Shown: positions 51,190-59,794 of the stretch, piece by piece | How positions within the stretch are numbered: position 1 is the first letter of the stretch | How the letters are laid out: each line of letters begins with the position of its first letter | NCBI RefSeq assembly: GCF_003353175.1 | Contig: NZ_QHKS01000014.1 | Location: 62,001 to 126,000 of the forward strand | From: Paraburkholderia lacunae | Lineage (GTDB): Bacteria > Pseudomonadota > Gammaproteobacteria > Burkholderiales > Burkholderiaceae | Direction: 5' to 3' | Length of the DNA stretch: 64,000 bases | Made by a program: the position numbers and the translations under genes | Notes under the pieces: generated by a model | What the model was told of the DNA's origin: nothing | The model's database searches: none | What the model saw: only the letters and a program-made list of their open reading frames with translations

Positions 51190-52332
51190 ATGGCGAAACG
51201 GGATTACTACGAGGTTCTGGGCGTCGCAAAGAACGCGAGCGACGACGAAATCAAGAAGGCTTATCGCAAGCTGGCGATGAAGCACCACCCCGACCGCAAT
51301 CCGGGCAACAAGGATTCGGAAGGGCATTTCAAAGAGGTGAAGGAAGCCTATGAAATGCTGTCGGACTCGCAAAAGCGTGCCGCGTACGATCAGTACGGCC
51401 ATGCGGGCGTCGATCCGAATATGGGCGGAGCCGGTGCGCAAGGCTTCGGCGGTTTTGCCGATGCGTTCGGCGATATTTTCGGCGACATCTTCGGCCAGGC
51501 AGCCGGTGGCGCCGCACGTGGCGGTGGCGGCCGTGCCGGCCCGCAGGTGTATCGCGGCGCCGATCTGCGCTACAGCATGGAAATCACGTTGGAACAGGCC
51601 GCACACGGCTACGACACGCAGATTCGCGTGCCGAGTTGGGTATCGTGCGAAATCTGTCACGGTTCGGGCGCCAAGCCCGGCACCAAGCAGGAAACCTGCC
51701 CGACCTGTAGCGGTTCGGGTTCGGTGCGGATGTCGCAGGGTTTTTTCAGCATCCAGCAGACCTGCCCGAAGTGTCACGGCACGGGCACCTACATTCCTGA
51801 ACCGTGCGTGCATTGCCACGGCGCGGGCAAGGTCAAGGAAACCAAGACGCTGGAAGTGAAGATCCCGGCAGGTATCGACGACGGCATGCGCATCCGCTCG
51901 GCCGGCAACGGCGAGCCGGGCATCAATGGCGGTCCGTCGGGCGATCTGTACGTCGAGATTCATATCAAGCAGCACTCGGTGTTCGAGCGCGACGGCGACG
52001 ACCTGCACTGCCAGATGCCGATTCCGTTCACCACGGCGGCGCTAGGCGGCGAGATCGAAGTGCCCACGCTCGCGGGCCGCGCCAGCTTCACCGTGCCCGA
52101 AGGCACGCAGTCGGGCAAGACGTTCCGTCTGCGCGGCAAGGGCATCAAGGGGTTGCGTTCGAGCATTGCCGGCGATCTGTACGTGCATGTGCAAGTCGAA
52201 ACACCGGTCAAGCTCACTGATCCGCAGCGCGATCTGCTCAAGCAGTTTGAAAAGGCACTGGTGGAAGGCGGCGCGCGGCATAGCCCGCAAAGCAAGAGCT
52301 GGTTCGATCGGGTGAAGAGCTTCTTCGATTAA
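51190..52332 (+). CDS. dnaJ: Chaperone DnaJ (Hsp40)
   Basis: A 380-residue cochaperone stimulating DnaK ATPase. J domain with HPD at residues 33-35 (KHHPDRNPG), a Gly/Phe-rich stretch (GGAGAQGFGGFADAFGDIFGDIFG), and four zinc-binding CxxCxGxG repeats: CEICHGSGAK, CPTCSGSG, CPKCHGTG, CVHCHGAG. The C-terminal substrate domain has GEPGINGGPSGDLYVEI. Length matches E. coli (376). A frame on the opposite strand here is not coding. Confidence 0.98.
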   Translation: MAKRDYYEVLGVAKNASDDEIKKAYRKLAMKHHPDRNPGNKDSEGHFKEVKEAYEMLSDSQKRAAYDQYGHAGVDPNMGGAGAQGFGGFADAFGDIFGDIFGQAAGGAARGGGGRAGPQVYRGADLRYSMEITLEQAAHGYDTQIRVPSWVSCEICHGSGAKPGTKQETCPTCSGSGSVRMSQGFFSIQQTCPKCHGTGTYIPEPCVHCHGAGKVKETKTLEVKIPAGIDDGMRIRSAGNGEPGINGGPSGDLYVEIHIKQHSVFERDGDDLHCQMPIPFTTAALGGEIEVPTLAGRASFTVPEGTQSGKTFRLRGKGIKGLRSSIAGDLYVHVQVETPVKLTDPQRDLLKQFEKALVEGGARHSPQSKSWFDRVKSFFD

Positions 52333-52357
52333 TGGCAGTTTGAAGTTGGCGGTAAGC

Positions 52358-54244
52358 ATGAGGGCAGATGAGCGCGACGCAGTTTTCGCGTTGCTCGACG
52401 ATTGCGGCGCAACGGCGGCGCGCCGCTCGAGTCGTCTGTACACAGGTTTTGCGCATGAGCGGGTCTGTACGGACGCATCGCGACTCGAAGCAGTGTGCGA
52501 AGCCGTGGCCGCTGACACGCGGCGCGGTTTGCATGCCGTCGTGCTCGCCGACTATGAATTCGGCCGGAATCTCGTCCTCGGGGACGTCGTTGGTTCGGGA
52601 TTGGATAAAACGCAGCGTGGCGATGCCGCGCTGCGTTTTTTATTGTTCGAGCGTTGTGCAAAGCTCTCCCGCGACGAAGTCGATGCGTGGCTGCTGCGGC
52701 GCGACGGCGGCGCGGCTGAGGCGTCGGTGGCGGGCACGGCGAATGTGCGCGCAAGCGTCGAACCAGCGCAGTTCAACGAAGCGATCGAGGCAATTCATGG
52801 CGCCCTGCGCGCAGGCGATTCATATCAGGTCAACTACACGTATCGGCTCGGTTTCGACGTATTCGGCTCGCCAACGGCGCTCTATCGCCGGCTAAGAGCC
52901 CGTCAGCCTGTTCCATACGGCGCGCTGATCGCGTTGCCGGACGACAGGTGGGTGCTGTCCTGCTCGCCGGAACTGTTCGTCGAGAAGGAGGGCGCCATGT
53001 TGCGCGCCCGGCCCATGAAAGGCACCGCGCCGCGTTCGGATGATCCGACGGCCGATCGCGAGGCAGCGCAGTTCCTCGCCAACGATCCCAAGAACCGCGC
53101 CGAAAACGTGATGATTGTCGATCTGCTGCGCAACGACCTGTCGCGCGTGGCGCAGACAGGTTCGGTCAGCGTGCCCGCGCTGTTTTCGGTCGAGCCTTAT
53201 GCGTCGGTGTGGCAGATGACGTCGACCGTGCATGCGACTTTGCGCGCGCACACGTCGTTTGCCGGCATCATGCGGGCGCTGTTTCCGTGCGGCTCGATAA
53301 CCGGCGCGCCGAAGCATCGCACGATGCAACTGATCGATACGCTCGAAAGCACGCAGCGTGGTCTCTACACCGGTGCGATCGGCTGGCTCGATGCACCTGC
53401 CGCCCATTCAAACGATAACGCTTGCGGCGACTTCTGCCTGTCGGTCGCGATCCGTACGCTGACGCTGAATGCAGTCACCCAGGACGGCGGGCGTCACGGC
53501 ACGATGGGCGTCGGCGCGGGCATCGTGCTCGACAGCGTCGCCGCCGACGAATTTGCGGAGTGCCAATTGAAGGCCAGTTTTCTGACCGGCGCCGAGCCGG
53601 GCTTCGAACTCTTCGAAACGATGTACGCGACGCGGGAAGAAGGCGTGCGGCATCTGTCGCGCCATCTCGCGCGACTTTCGGCGAGTGCCGCAACGCTGGG
53701 TTTCAAGTTCGACGGGAACGGAATCCGCACGTCGCTCGCGGGGACATGCGCGGCGCTGTCGGCGCAAACGCCGCATCGCGTACGCCTTGCGCTGAACAAA
53801 AGCGGCGCGGTGCAGATAACCGCTGCGGTGTTGGCGCCACTAGCCGAACCAACCGCCGGCGTACTGCTGGCGCCTGAGCATGGGTTCGCCACGATGGAGG
53901 CGAACGATCCGCTGTTACGCCACAAAACCACCCGTCGCGCGGAATACGATCGCGGCTGGCGCGAAGCGGAAGCGAAGGGCGCATTCGACACGTTGTTCTT
54001 CAACGAACGAGGCGAGTTGACCGAAGGCGGCCGCTCGAACGTGTTCGTGAAACTGGCGGGGCAGTGGTGGACGCCGCCGCTTGAGTCTGGCGTGCTGCCC
54101 GGGATCATGCGAAGTGTGCTGCTCGAGGACACCGGCCTTCACGCCGCGCAGCGTGTGCTGACTCGAGCCGATGTGCAGAATGCCGAGGCGCTTCTGGTGT
54201 GCAACGCACTGCGTGGCGCAGTACCGGCACGGATTGTGGACTGA
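52358..54244 (+). CDS. Fused aminodeoxychorismate synthase component I / 4-amino-4-deoxychorismate lyase
   Basis: A 628-residue fusion joining both late steps of p-aminobenzoate synthesis for folate. Residues about 1-400 are PabB-like: RAGDSYQVNYTYRL, the chorismate-binding MKGTAPRSDDP, NRAENVMIVDLLRNDLSRVA and FPCGSITGAPKHRTMQLID. Residues about 410-628 are PabC-like (PLP fold type IV): ELFETMYATREEGVRHLSRHL, a lysine in RHKTTRRAEYDRGW, and FFNERGELTEGGRSNVFV with GVLPGIMR. The amidotransferase subunit PabA is not in the window. It starts 25 bases after dnaJ. Confidence 0.93.
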   Translation: MRADERDAVFALLDDCGATAARRSSRLYTGFAHERVCTDASRLEAVCEAVAADTRRGLHAVVLADYEFGRNLVLGDVVGSGLDKTQRGDAALRFLLFERCAKLSRDEVDAWLLRRDGGAAEASVAGTANVRASVEPAQFNEAIEAIHGALRAGDSYQVNYTYRLGFDVFGSPTALYRRLRARQPVPYGALIALPDDRWVLSCSPELFVEKEGAMLRARPMKGTAPRSDDPTADREAAQFLANDPKNRAENVMIVDLLRNDLSRVAQTGSVSVPALFSVEPYASVWQMTSTVHATLRAHTSFAGIMRALFPCGSITGAPKHRTMQLIDTLESTQRGLYTGAIGWLDAPAAHSNDNACGDFCLSVAIRTLTLNAVTQDGGRHGTMGVGAGIVLDSVAADEFAECQLKASFLTGAEPGFELFETMYATREEGVRHLSRHLARLSASAATLGFKFDGNGIRTSLAGTCAALSAQTPHRVRLALNKSGAVQITAAVLAPLAEPTAGVLLAPEHGFATMEANDPLLRHKTTRRAEYDRGWREAEAKGAFDTLFFNERGELTEGGRSNVFVKLAGQWWTPPLESGVLPGIMRSVLLEDTGLHAAQRVLTRADVQNAEALLVCNALRGAVPARIVD

Positions 54245-54570
54245 GGCCGAGAGGATACGCGCTGCCGGTTCGAGCGGCGCGTCCCCGGCTACGCCTCAGC
54301 GCTGGCGAACGTGGAGCAGGCGCGCCATCCAGTCGGTCAGGCGCGCGTGCCAGGTCGATTCACGCACGTCATGCGGTGCGGTGGTGTGGTCGCGTATTTC
54401 CGCGACGTCGATCAGGCAAAAGGGGCTCATGGTCATCTCTCTTCGGCTGGCGGCAGTGCCGCGTTAACAGGTAGACGAAGATAGACGACCGGGTTTTGAT
54501 GCGATATCGGATCTGTGTCAAAACGCGCGCTAGTGTGCTGCCGGACTTATCCGGTTCGCCACCAGGGTGA
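54245..54570. other. Intergenic region pabBC / panB
   Basis: About 326 bases between convergent genes. Holds the possible 46-residue minus-strand ORF at 54296-54436. No good hairpin terminator was found. Confidence 0.45.
54296..54436 (-). CDS. Possible small protein (46 aa), hypothetical
   Basis: An ATG at 54434-54436 (second ATG two codons on) with GAAGAGAG upstream. Residues include CLIDVAEIRDHTTAPHDV and WHARLTDWMARLLHVRQR: soluble, with an amphipathic basic C-terminal helix. No family is recognised. Short length and a modest ribosome-binding site leave it unproven. Confidence 0.3.
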   Translation of the reverse strand: MTMSPFCLIDVAEIRDHTTAPHDVRESTWHARLTDWMARLLHVRQR

Positions 54571-55386
54571 TCAGAACGTGTGTTCGGGCCCGGGAAACGA
54601 GCCGTCCTTCACCCCGCGCACATACGCTTCGACAGCAGCCAGAATGCTCGGCTGTCCCTGCATGAAATCCTTCACGAAGCGTGGCCGCTTGCCGGGGAAG
54701 ATTCCCAGCATGTCGTGCAGCACCAGCACCTGACCCGAGCAGTTCAGACCCGCGCCGATGCCGATCGTCGGAATCCGCAGTTGCTTCGTGACTTCGCTTG
54801 CGAGCAGCGTCGGAATCGCTTCCATCACGATCAGTTGCGCACCGGCGTCCTGCACGGCGAGCGAATCGCGCAGCAACTGGCTCGCACCCGCTTCGGTTTT
54901 GCCTTGCACCTTGAAACCGCCGAACGCATGCACCGATTGCGGCGTCAAACCGACGTGCGCGCACACCGGGATCGAACGCTCGACCAGAAAGCGCACCGTG
55001 TCCGCGAGCCATTCGCCGCCTTCGAGCTTCACCATCTGCGCGCCCGCGCGCATCAATTCGACTGAGCTCCTGAAGGCATCCTCCGGCGTGCCGTACGTGC
55101 CGAACGGCAAGTCGGCCACCACCAGCGCCGACGGCCGCGCCCGCGCGACGCTCGCCGTGTGATACGCGATGTCCGCGAGCGACACCGGCAGGGTGGTGCT
55201 CTGGCCTTGCAGCACGTTGCCGAGCGAGTCGCCGATCAGCAGCACGTCGACGCCCGCGCGATCAAGCAGTGCGGCGAAGCTTGCGTCGTAACAGGTGAGC
55301 ATGGCGATCTTCTCACCGGCGTCGCGCATCGCCTGCAGTTTCGGCACGGTGATGGCGTTCCGGCTCGCTTCCTGCAAATAGGTCAT
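54571..55386 (-). CDS. panB: 3-methyl-2-oxobutanoate hydroxymethyltransferase
   Basis: A 271-residue enzyme making ketopantoate from 2-oxoisovalerate and methylene-tetrahydrofolate, first step of pantothenate synthesis. Motifs: KIAMLTCYDASFAALLDRAGVD, LLIGDSLGNVLQG, metal-binding D in VVADLPFGTYGT, VKLEGG, HVGLTPQSVHAFGGFKVQG and IGIGAGLNCSGQVLVLHDMLG. Length matches E. coli (264). It is the last gene of a seven-gene minus-strand run; panC is not adjacent. It links folate (methylene-THF) and CoA metabolism, consistent with folK two genes upstream. Confidence 0.97.
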   Translation of the reverse strand: MTYLQEASRNAITVPKLQAMRDAGEKIAMLTCYDASFAALLDRAGVDVLLIGDSLGNVLQGQSTTLPVSLADIAYHTASVARARPSALVVADLPFGTYGTPEDAFRSSVELMRAGAQMVKLEGGEWLADTVRFLVERSIPVCAHVGLTPQSVHAFGGFKVQGKTEAGASQLLRDSLAVQDAGAQLIVMEAIPTLLASEVTKQLRIPTIGIGAGLNCSGQVLVLHDMLGIFPGKRPRFVKDFMQGQPSILAAVEAYVRGVKDGSFPGPEHTF

Positions 55387-55425
55387 GGAGTCAATCCGTT
55401 GGAAAAGAAGAGGAGGCCGCGCGGC

Positions 55426-56106
55426 TTACAGCGACGTGCCTTTGACAAAGAATTCCTTGCGGCCGCGCATGGTTCCGATGCGCTCGGCGAGCAACGCAAG
55501 GTCCGCGTCGGAGTCGAGCGGATTCAGATGTTCAGCGTTGACCGTCAGCACCGGCGTCTGGTCGTAGTGATAGAAAAACTCGTTGTAGGCGTCGCACAGC
55601 GCATGCAGGTAGGCATCGGAGATCTGCAACTCCATCGGTACCGCGCGCTTCTGAATGCGGGCGAACAGCACCTCGGGACTCGCTTGCAGATAGACGACGA
55701 AATCCGGCGCTGGCGCGCTCACGTCGATGTGCGCGGCAAGCGCGCGATACAACTGCCACTCGTCCTCCTGCAGCGTCAGACGCGCGAAAATGTCGTTCTT
55801 CTGCGTGATGAAGTCGGCGATCAGCGGCGTGCCGGATAGCTGCGCCGCGGCGACTTCCTGCGCCTGGCGCGCCCGTTGCAAGGCGAAATGCAATTGCGCG
55901 GGCAGCGCGTAACGCGCAGTGTCGCGATAAAAGCGTTCAAGAAAGGGATTGTCCTGCGGACGCTCGAACAGTTCATGCATCGACCAGCGCTCGGCGAGAC
56001 GGCGTGCAAGCGACGTCTTGCCGACGCCGATCGGCCCTTCGATCGCGAGATAGCCGAATGGCGGATGCAGTTGCGGCGCAGTGACGGTGAGCGGCGGCGT
56101 GTTCAT
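55426..56106 (-). CDS. Deoxynucleoside kinase family protein
   Basis: A 226-residue P-loop kinase. Walker A GPIGVGKTSLARRLAE lies at the N-terminus; NPFLERFYRDTARYALPAQLHFALQRARQ and the ERS/DRS-like region (PLIADFITQKNDIFARL) and VVYLQASPEVLFARI follow, as in Drosophila-type dNK and bacterial dGK/dAK enzymes. ATG 56106 overlaps the folK stop (ATGA); an ATG two codons upstream is also possible. A dNK gene beside folK and panB is common in beta-proteobacteria. Substrate preference (dA, dG or other) cannot be read from sequence. Confidence 0.88.
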   Translation of the reverse strand: MNTPPLTVTAPQLHPPFGYLAIEGPIGVGKTSLARRLAERWSMHELFERPQDNPFLERFYRDTARYALPAQLHFALQRARQAQEVAAAQLSGTPLIADFITQKNDIFARLTLQEDEWQLYRALAAHIDVSAPAPDFVVYLQASPEVLFARIQKRAVPMELQISDAYLHALCDAYNEFFYHYDQTPVLTVNAEHLNPLDSDADLALLAERIGTMRGRKEFFVKGTSL

Positions 56107-56651
56107 TCGCATCGGCCTTTAGCCGGCGTGCCGTTGCCGGCAGCCAATGCATCGAGCATCGGGCACTGACAGTGCGACCTGACCTTTTCGATGCGCTGGT
56201 CGGCGACGCCGGCAAGCAGTGTGTCGGCGCGCCCATGTAGCGGGATGATCAGCGCCGCATCGATTTCGACTAGCGGTACGAGGGCAAAAGCGCGTTCGAT
56301 CAGACGCGGATGCGGCACGATCAGATCGGCTTCGTCGATCGATTGATCGCCGTAGAGCAGGATGTCCAGATCCAGCGTGCGCGGTGCATTGCGAAACGGC
56401 CGCTCACGGCCGAACTGATGCTCGATCTTATGGCACAGCGCCAGCAGATGGCGCACGGGGAGCGTCGTATCGACCTTGACGACGCAGTTGAAATAGTCGT
56501 CGCCGCCCGCGTCGATCGGGGCAGTACGATACAGGCTCGACTTGGCGAGCACGGTGATGGTGTGCTGTTGTGCGAGGCACACCACCGCGTCTTTCAGGGT
56601 CTGGCGCGCGTCCCCGAGATTCGCGCCGAGGCCGAGATAAGCAACCGTCAT
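56103..56651 (-). CDS. folK: 2-amino-4-hydroxy-6-hydroxymethyldihydropteridine pyrophosphokinase
   Basis: A 182-residue HPPK of folate synthesis. Features: VAYLGLGANLGDARQTL, YRTAPIDAGGDDYFNCVVKVDT, and the diagnostic RPFRNAPRTLDLDILLYGDQSID (R-x-x-x-x-x-R-T-L-D-L-D-I). C-terminal PHPRLIERAFALVPL. Slightly longer than E. coli (159) by a Cys-containing tail. 48 bases after pcnB, overlapping the kinase gene, in the hda-to-panB operon. Confidence 0.96.
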   Translation of the reverse strand: MTVAYLGLGANLGDARQTLKDAVVCLAQQHTITVLAKSSLYRTAPIDAGGDDYFNCVVKVDTTLPVRHLLALCHKIEHQFGRERPFRNAPRTLDLDILLYGDQSIDEADLIVPHPRLIERAFALVPLVEIDAALIIPLHGRADTLLAGVADQRIEKVRSHCQCPMLDALAAGNGTPAKGRCE

Positions 56652-56699
56652 GGCATAACTTCCTGCAACTATCGTTCGACGGCTTCAGCGAACGCCGCG

Positions 56700-58295
56700 T
56701 CAGTCTTCGTGTGAGCCGTTGTGGCCCGCCTCGTTGACTGTGCGTTCGGCTGGCGTGCCGCCCTCCATTCCGTCACCCGGTGTGCGGTTTCTCGCGCCAC
56801 TGCTGCGCCGCCGGCGTTTTCTGGGGCTTCGGTCCTTCCCGCCGTGCGTCAGCAATGCCTCGCGCGCGGCGACGTCTCCTTCAATGAACTCCGTCCACCA
56901 CGCACCGACTGACTCGTCCAGTTCGCCCGATTCGCAGCGCAACAGGAGGAAATCATACCCCGCTCTAAATCTTTGGTGTTCCAGCAGCTTCAGCGCGCTG
57001 CGGCCCGAGCGTTTCTCGAGACGCAGCTGCAGGCCCCAGATCTCGCGCATATCCGACGAGAAGCGCTTGTGAATCGCGAGTTTCTCGGTTTGCATGTCGA
57101 GGACTTCGTCCATCGCGCGATGCAGCGCGGGCACCGGATATTCGCCGTTCGCTTCAAATTGTTGCCAGCGCTGCTGCACGTCGTGCCACAGGAGCGTGGC
57201 GAACAGGAAGCCCGGCGACACCGGCTTGCCGGCGCGTACCCGGGTGTCCGTGTTGGTCAGCGCGAGCGTGATGAATCTTTCGCCGACGGGCTGCTCCAGC
57301 ACCACGTCGAGCAGCGGCAGCAGGCCGTGATGCAGGCCTTCCTGGCGCAGGCGTTTCAAACACGCCAGCGCATGGCCCGAGAGCATCAGCTTGAGCATCT
57401 CGTCGAACAGACGCGCGGCGGGCACGTTGTTGATCAGATCGGCCATTTTGACGATCGGCGTGCGGGTCGCTTCTTCGATCTCGAAGTCGAGCTTCGCGGC
57501 GAAACGCACCACACGCAGCATGCGCACCGGGTCTTCGCGATAGCGCGTGGCCGGGTCGCCGATCATGCGCAACAGGCGCGCACGCATGTCGGCCATGCCG
57601 TTGTGGTAGTCCAGCACGGTTTGCGTGGCCGGATCGTAGTACATCGCGTTGATCGTGAAGTCGCGGCGCGTGGCGTCTTCGTGCTGCTCGCCCCAGACGT
57701 TGTCGCGCAGCACGCGGCCGCTGGCGTCCACCGCATGGGTGCGGCGGTCGAGCTCGTCGCGCTTCAGGCGGCGTGGCGGCGCGGCGTCGGCCGCCGGCGG
57801 GTCGACCAGCGCGCGAAACGTCGAAGTTTCGATGATTTCCTGGCCGAACTGCACATGCACGATCTGAAACCGGCGGCCGATGATGCGCGCCCGGCGGAAC
57901 AGCTTCTGCACCTGTTCGGGGGTGGCGTCGGTGGCGACGTCGAAGTCTTTCGGCGCGATGCCGAGCAGCAGATCGCGTACCGCACCGCCGACGATGAACG
58001 CCCGGTGGCCGGCCTGCTGCAAACCTTCTGTGACGCGAATCGCGTTCCTCGAGATCAGCGAGGGATCGATGCCGTGGACGTCGTGCGGAATGATGACCGG
58101 CACGTCCGGGTCGCGCACGGTTCTGGCGGCGCTGGGCCGTGCCGGTTTGCGGCGTGCCTTGTTGGCGCCGGACGCGCCAGCCGCGCTGCGTGCCGATGCG
58201 CCGCCGGTTTCGTCGGCTGTGGCCTCGGCGGGCGAGGTGTCGTCAGCGGGCGCCGGGCCCTGGCCGAATAGCTTGCGGATAAGTTTTTTGATCAC
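56700..58295 (-). CDS. pcnB: Poly(A) polymerase I
   Basis: A 531-residue nucleotidyltransferase adding 3' poly(A) tails that speed RNA decay. A basic Ala-rich N-terminal stretch (about residues 20-60) precedes the class II signature FIVGGAVRDLLLGIAPKDFDVATDATPEQV, RRARIIGRRFQIVHV, RRDFTINAMYYDP and RYREDPVRMLRVVRFAAKLDF. The C-terminal tail is highly basic (RSPRKRRRRSSGARNR), typical of PcnB rather than CCA-adding enzyme. It overlaps the HAD gene stop by 4 bases. pcnB beside folK is a widely conserved pair. Confidence 0.95.
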   Translation of the reverse strand: MIKKLIRKLFGQGPAPADDTSPAEATADETGGASARSAAGASGANKARRKPARPSAARTVRDPDVPVIIPHDVHGIDPSLISRNAIRVTEGLQQAGHRAFIVGGAVRDLLLGIAPKDFDVATDATPEQVQKLFRRARIIGRRFQIVHVQFGQEIIETSTFRALVDPPAADAAPPRRLKRDELDRRTHAVDASGRVLRDNVWGEQHEDATRRDFTINAMYYDPATQTVLDYHNGMADMRARLLRMIGDPATRYREDPVRMLRVVRFAAKLDFEIEEATRTPIVKMADLINNVPAARLFDEMLKLMLSGHALACLKRLRQEGLHHGLLPLLDVVLEQPVGERFITLALTNTDTRVRAGKPVSPGFLFATLLWHDVQQRWQQFEANGEYPVPALHRAMDEVLDMQTEKLAIHKRFSSDMREIWGLQLRLEKRSGRSALKLLEHQRFRAGYDFLLLRCESGELDESVGAWWTEFIEGDVAAREALLTHGGKDRSPRKRRRRSSGARNRTPGDGMEGGTPAERTVNEAGHNGSHED

Positions 58296-58978
58296 GAGGG
58301 TTGGAAGAGTTCGAGGATGCGCCAGCCTTTGGCCTGCGCATGGGCGCGCAATGTGTCGTCGGGATTGGTCGCGATCGGATCGGTGACCTTTTCGAGCAGC
58401 GGGATGTCGTTGTGCGAATCGCTATAGAAATAGCTGTGCTCGAAGTCGCTCCAGGTTTTGCCGAGGGAGGCGAGCCACGCCTCGGTGCGCACGATCTTGC
58501 CTTCCTTGTAGCTCGGCGTGCCGGTGGGGCGGCCGGTGTACGGCGAATGCGGGTGGCCGTCCACGGTTTCCGCTTCGCAGGCGATCAGCGCATCCACGCC
58601 GAAGGCCTGCGCGATGGGGCGGGTAATGAATTCGTTGGTGGCGGTGACGACGCAGCAAAGATCGCCTGCCTCACGGTGCTGCTTCACGAGTTCGAGCGCG
58701 GCGGGAAAGATCGCCGGCTTGATGACCTCGTGCATGTACTGCGCGTGAAAGTCCGCGAGCTGCGCGCGCGTGTATTTCGCGAGCGGCGTGAGCATGGCGA
58801 TCAGATAGGCGTGAATGTCGAGCTTGCCGGCCTTGTAGTCGGCGAAAAAGCGGTCGTTTTCACGCGCGAAATTTTCCGCATCGACCATGCCGTGTTTCAC
58901 CATGAAGCGGCCCCATTCGTGGTCGCTGTCGGTGGGGATGAGCGTGTGATCGAGGTCGAAGAGTGCGAGATTAGCCAT
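58292..58978 (-). CDS. HAD-superfamily phosphatase (subfamily IB, SerB-like)
   Basis: A 228-residue phosphohydrolase. The nucleophile motif I is LALFDLDHTLIPTDSD; motif II is CCVVTATNEFITRPIA; motif IV is SYFYSDSHNDIPLLE. The helical cap between motifs I and II is of the IB type seen in phosphoserine phosphatase and in histidinol-phosphatase-like enzymes. The physiological substrate is unknown. It overlaps hda (8 bases) and pcnB (4 bases), so the three are translated together. Confidence 0.9.
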   Translation of the reverse strand: MANLALFDLDHTLIPTDSDHEWGRFMVKHGMVDAENFARENDRFFADYKAGKLDIHAYLIAMLTPLAKYTRAQLADFHAQYMHEVIKPAIFPAALELVKQHREAGDLCCVVTATNEFITRPIAQAFGVDALIACEAETVDGHPHSPYTGRPTGTPSYKEGKIVRTEAWLASLGKTWSDFEHSYFYSDSHNDIPLLEKVTDPIATNPDDTLRAHAQAKGWRILELFQPS

Positions 58979-59732
58979 GGGGGCCTATTTTACTTGAAGC
59001 GGCGGATGAAGCGGATGAGGCGGGCGCCGTGCGCCGCTCGTCGGCGTCGGGCGATGCCAGCATGGTGCGCAGCAGCGGCAGCGTGACGGCGCGTTTCTGT
59101 TCGAGCGAGAAGCGGTCGAGTGCGTCGAGCAGCGCCATCAGGCTCGGCATGTCGCGGCGAAAATGCGTGAGCAGGTAGGCGGGGACGTCGTCGGCGAGCA
59201 TGATGCCGCGTTCGCGCGCCGCGTGTTTCAGCACCGCGGCCTTGCCGTCGTCCGGCAGTGGCGCGAGATGGAACACGAGACCCCAGCCGAGGCGCGTGCG
59301 CAGATCTTCGCGCACCGTCATGCCGATCGGCGGCGCGTTGCCGGCGGCGACCAGCGCGCTGGTCGGATGCGCGCGCACTTCGTTGAACAGGTTGAAGACG
59401 GCGATCTGCTGTGCGGCCGACAACCCGTCGCAATCGTCGAGCGCGTACAGTGCGACGCGCGGGTCGAAGGCAAAGGCAGCGAGACTGCTTTGCGGACCGG
59501 CATAGCGCGCATGGCCCGGCGGCGCTTCGTGGACGAGCGCCTGCAACAGATGGGTGCGGCCACTGCCGGCTTCGCCCCAGAGGTAGAAGGTGCGGTCGGC
59601 CACCGGGCCGGCCGCGAGCGCGTTGTCCAGCTCGCGCAGCCGCGTGACCAGCTCGGCGTTGGCGCCGGCGAAGAAATTGTCGAATGTCGATGGCGGCGGG
59701 GTGCCGAGATCGAGCGTCAGTTGACGAAGCAC
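58971..59732 (-). CDS. hda: DnaA regulatory inactivator Hda
   Basis: A 253-residue AAA+ protein of the DnaA family. The N-terminal clamp-binding motif QLTLDL is at residues 4-9, needed for contact with the DNA polymerase sliding clamp. AAA+ features: GEAGSGRTHLLQAL (Walker A with Arg in place of Lys, as in other Hda proteins), LYALDDCDGL (Walker B) and the arginine-finger region REDLRTRLGWGLVFHL. With the clamp it stimulates ATP hydrolysis by DnaA and prevents re-initiation. The C-terminal Ser/Ala-rich tail is longer than in E. coli. Start ATG 59730-59732. Confidence 0.94.
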   Translation of the reverse strand: MLRQLTLDLGTPPPSTFDNFFAGANAELVTRLRELDNALAAGPVADRTFYLWGEAGSGRTHLLQALVHEAPPGHARYAGPQSSLAAFAFDPRVALYALDDCDGLSAAQQIAVFNLFNEVRAHPTSALVAAGNAPPIGMTVREDLRTRLGWGLVFHLAPLPDDGKAAVLKHAARERGIMLADDVPAYLLTHFRRDMPSLMALLDALDRFSLEQKRAVTLPLLRTMLASPDADERRTAPASSASSAASSKIGPHG

Positions 59733-59794
59733 AGTAGGTTAATGCCGAAAATGAGGCGCAGGCCGCAATGGCCCGTGCCTCGGGCCGAAAACAG

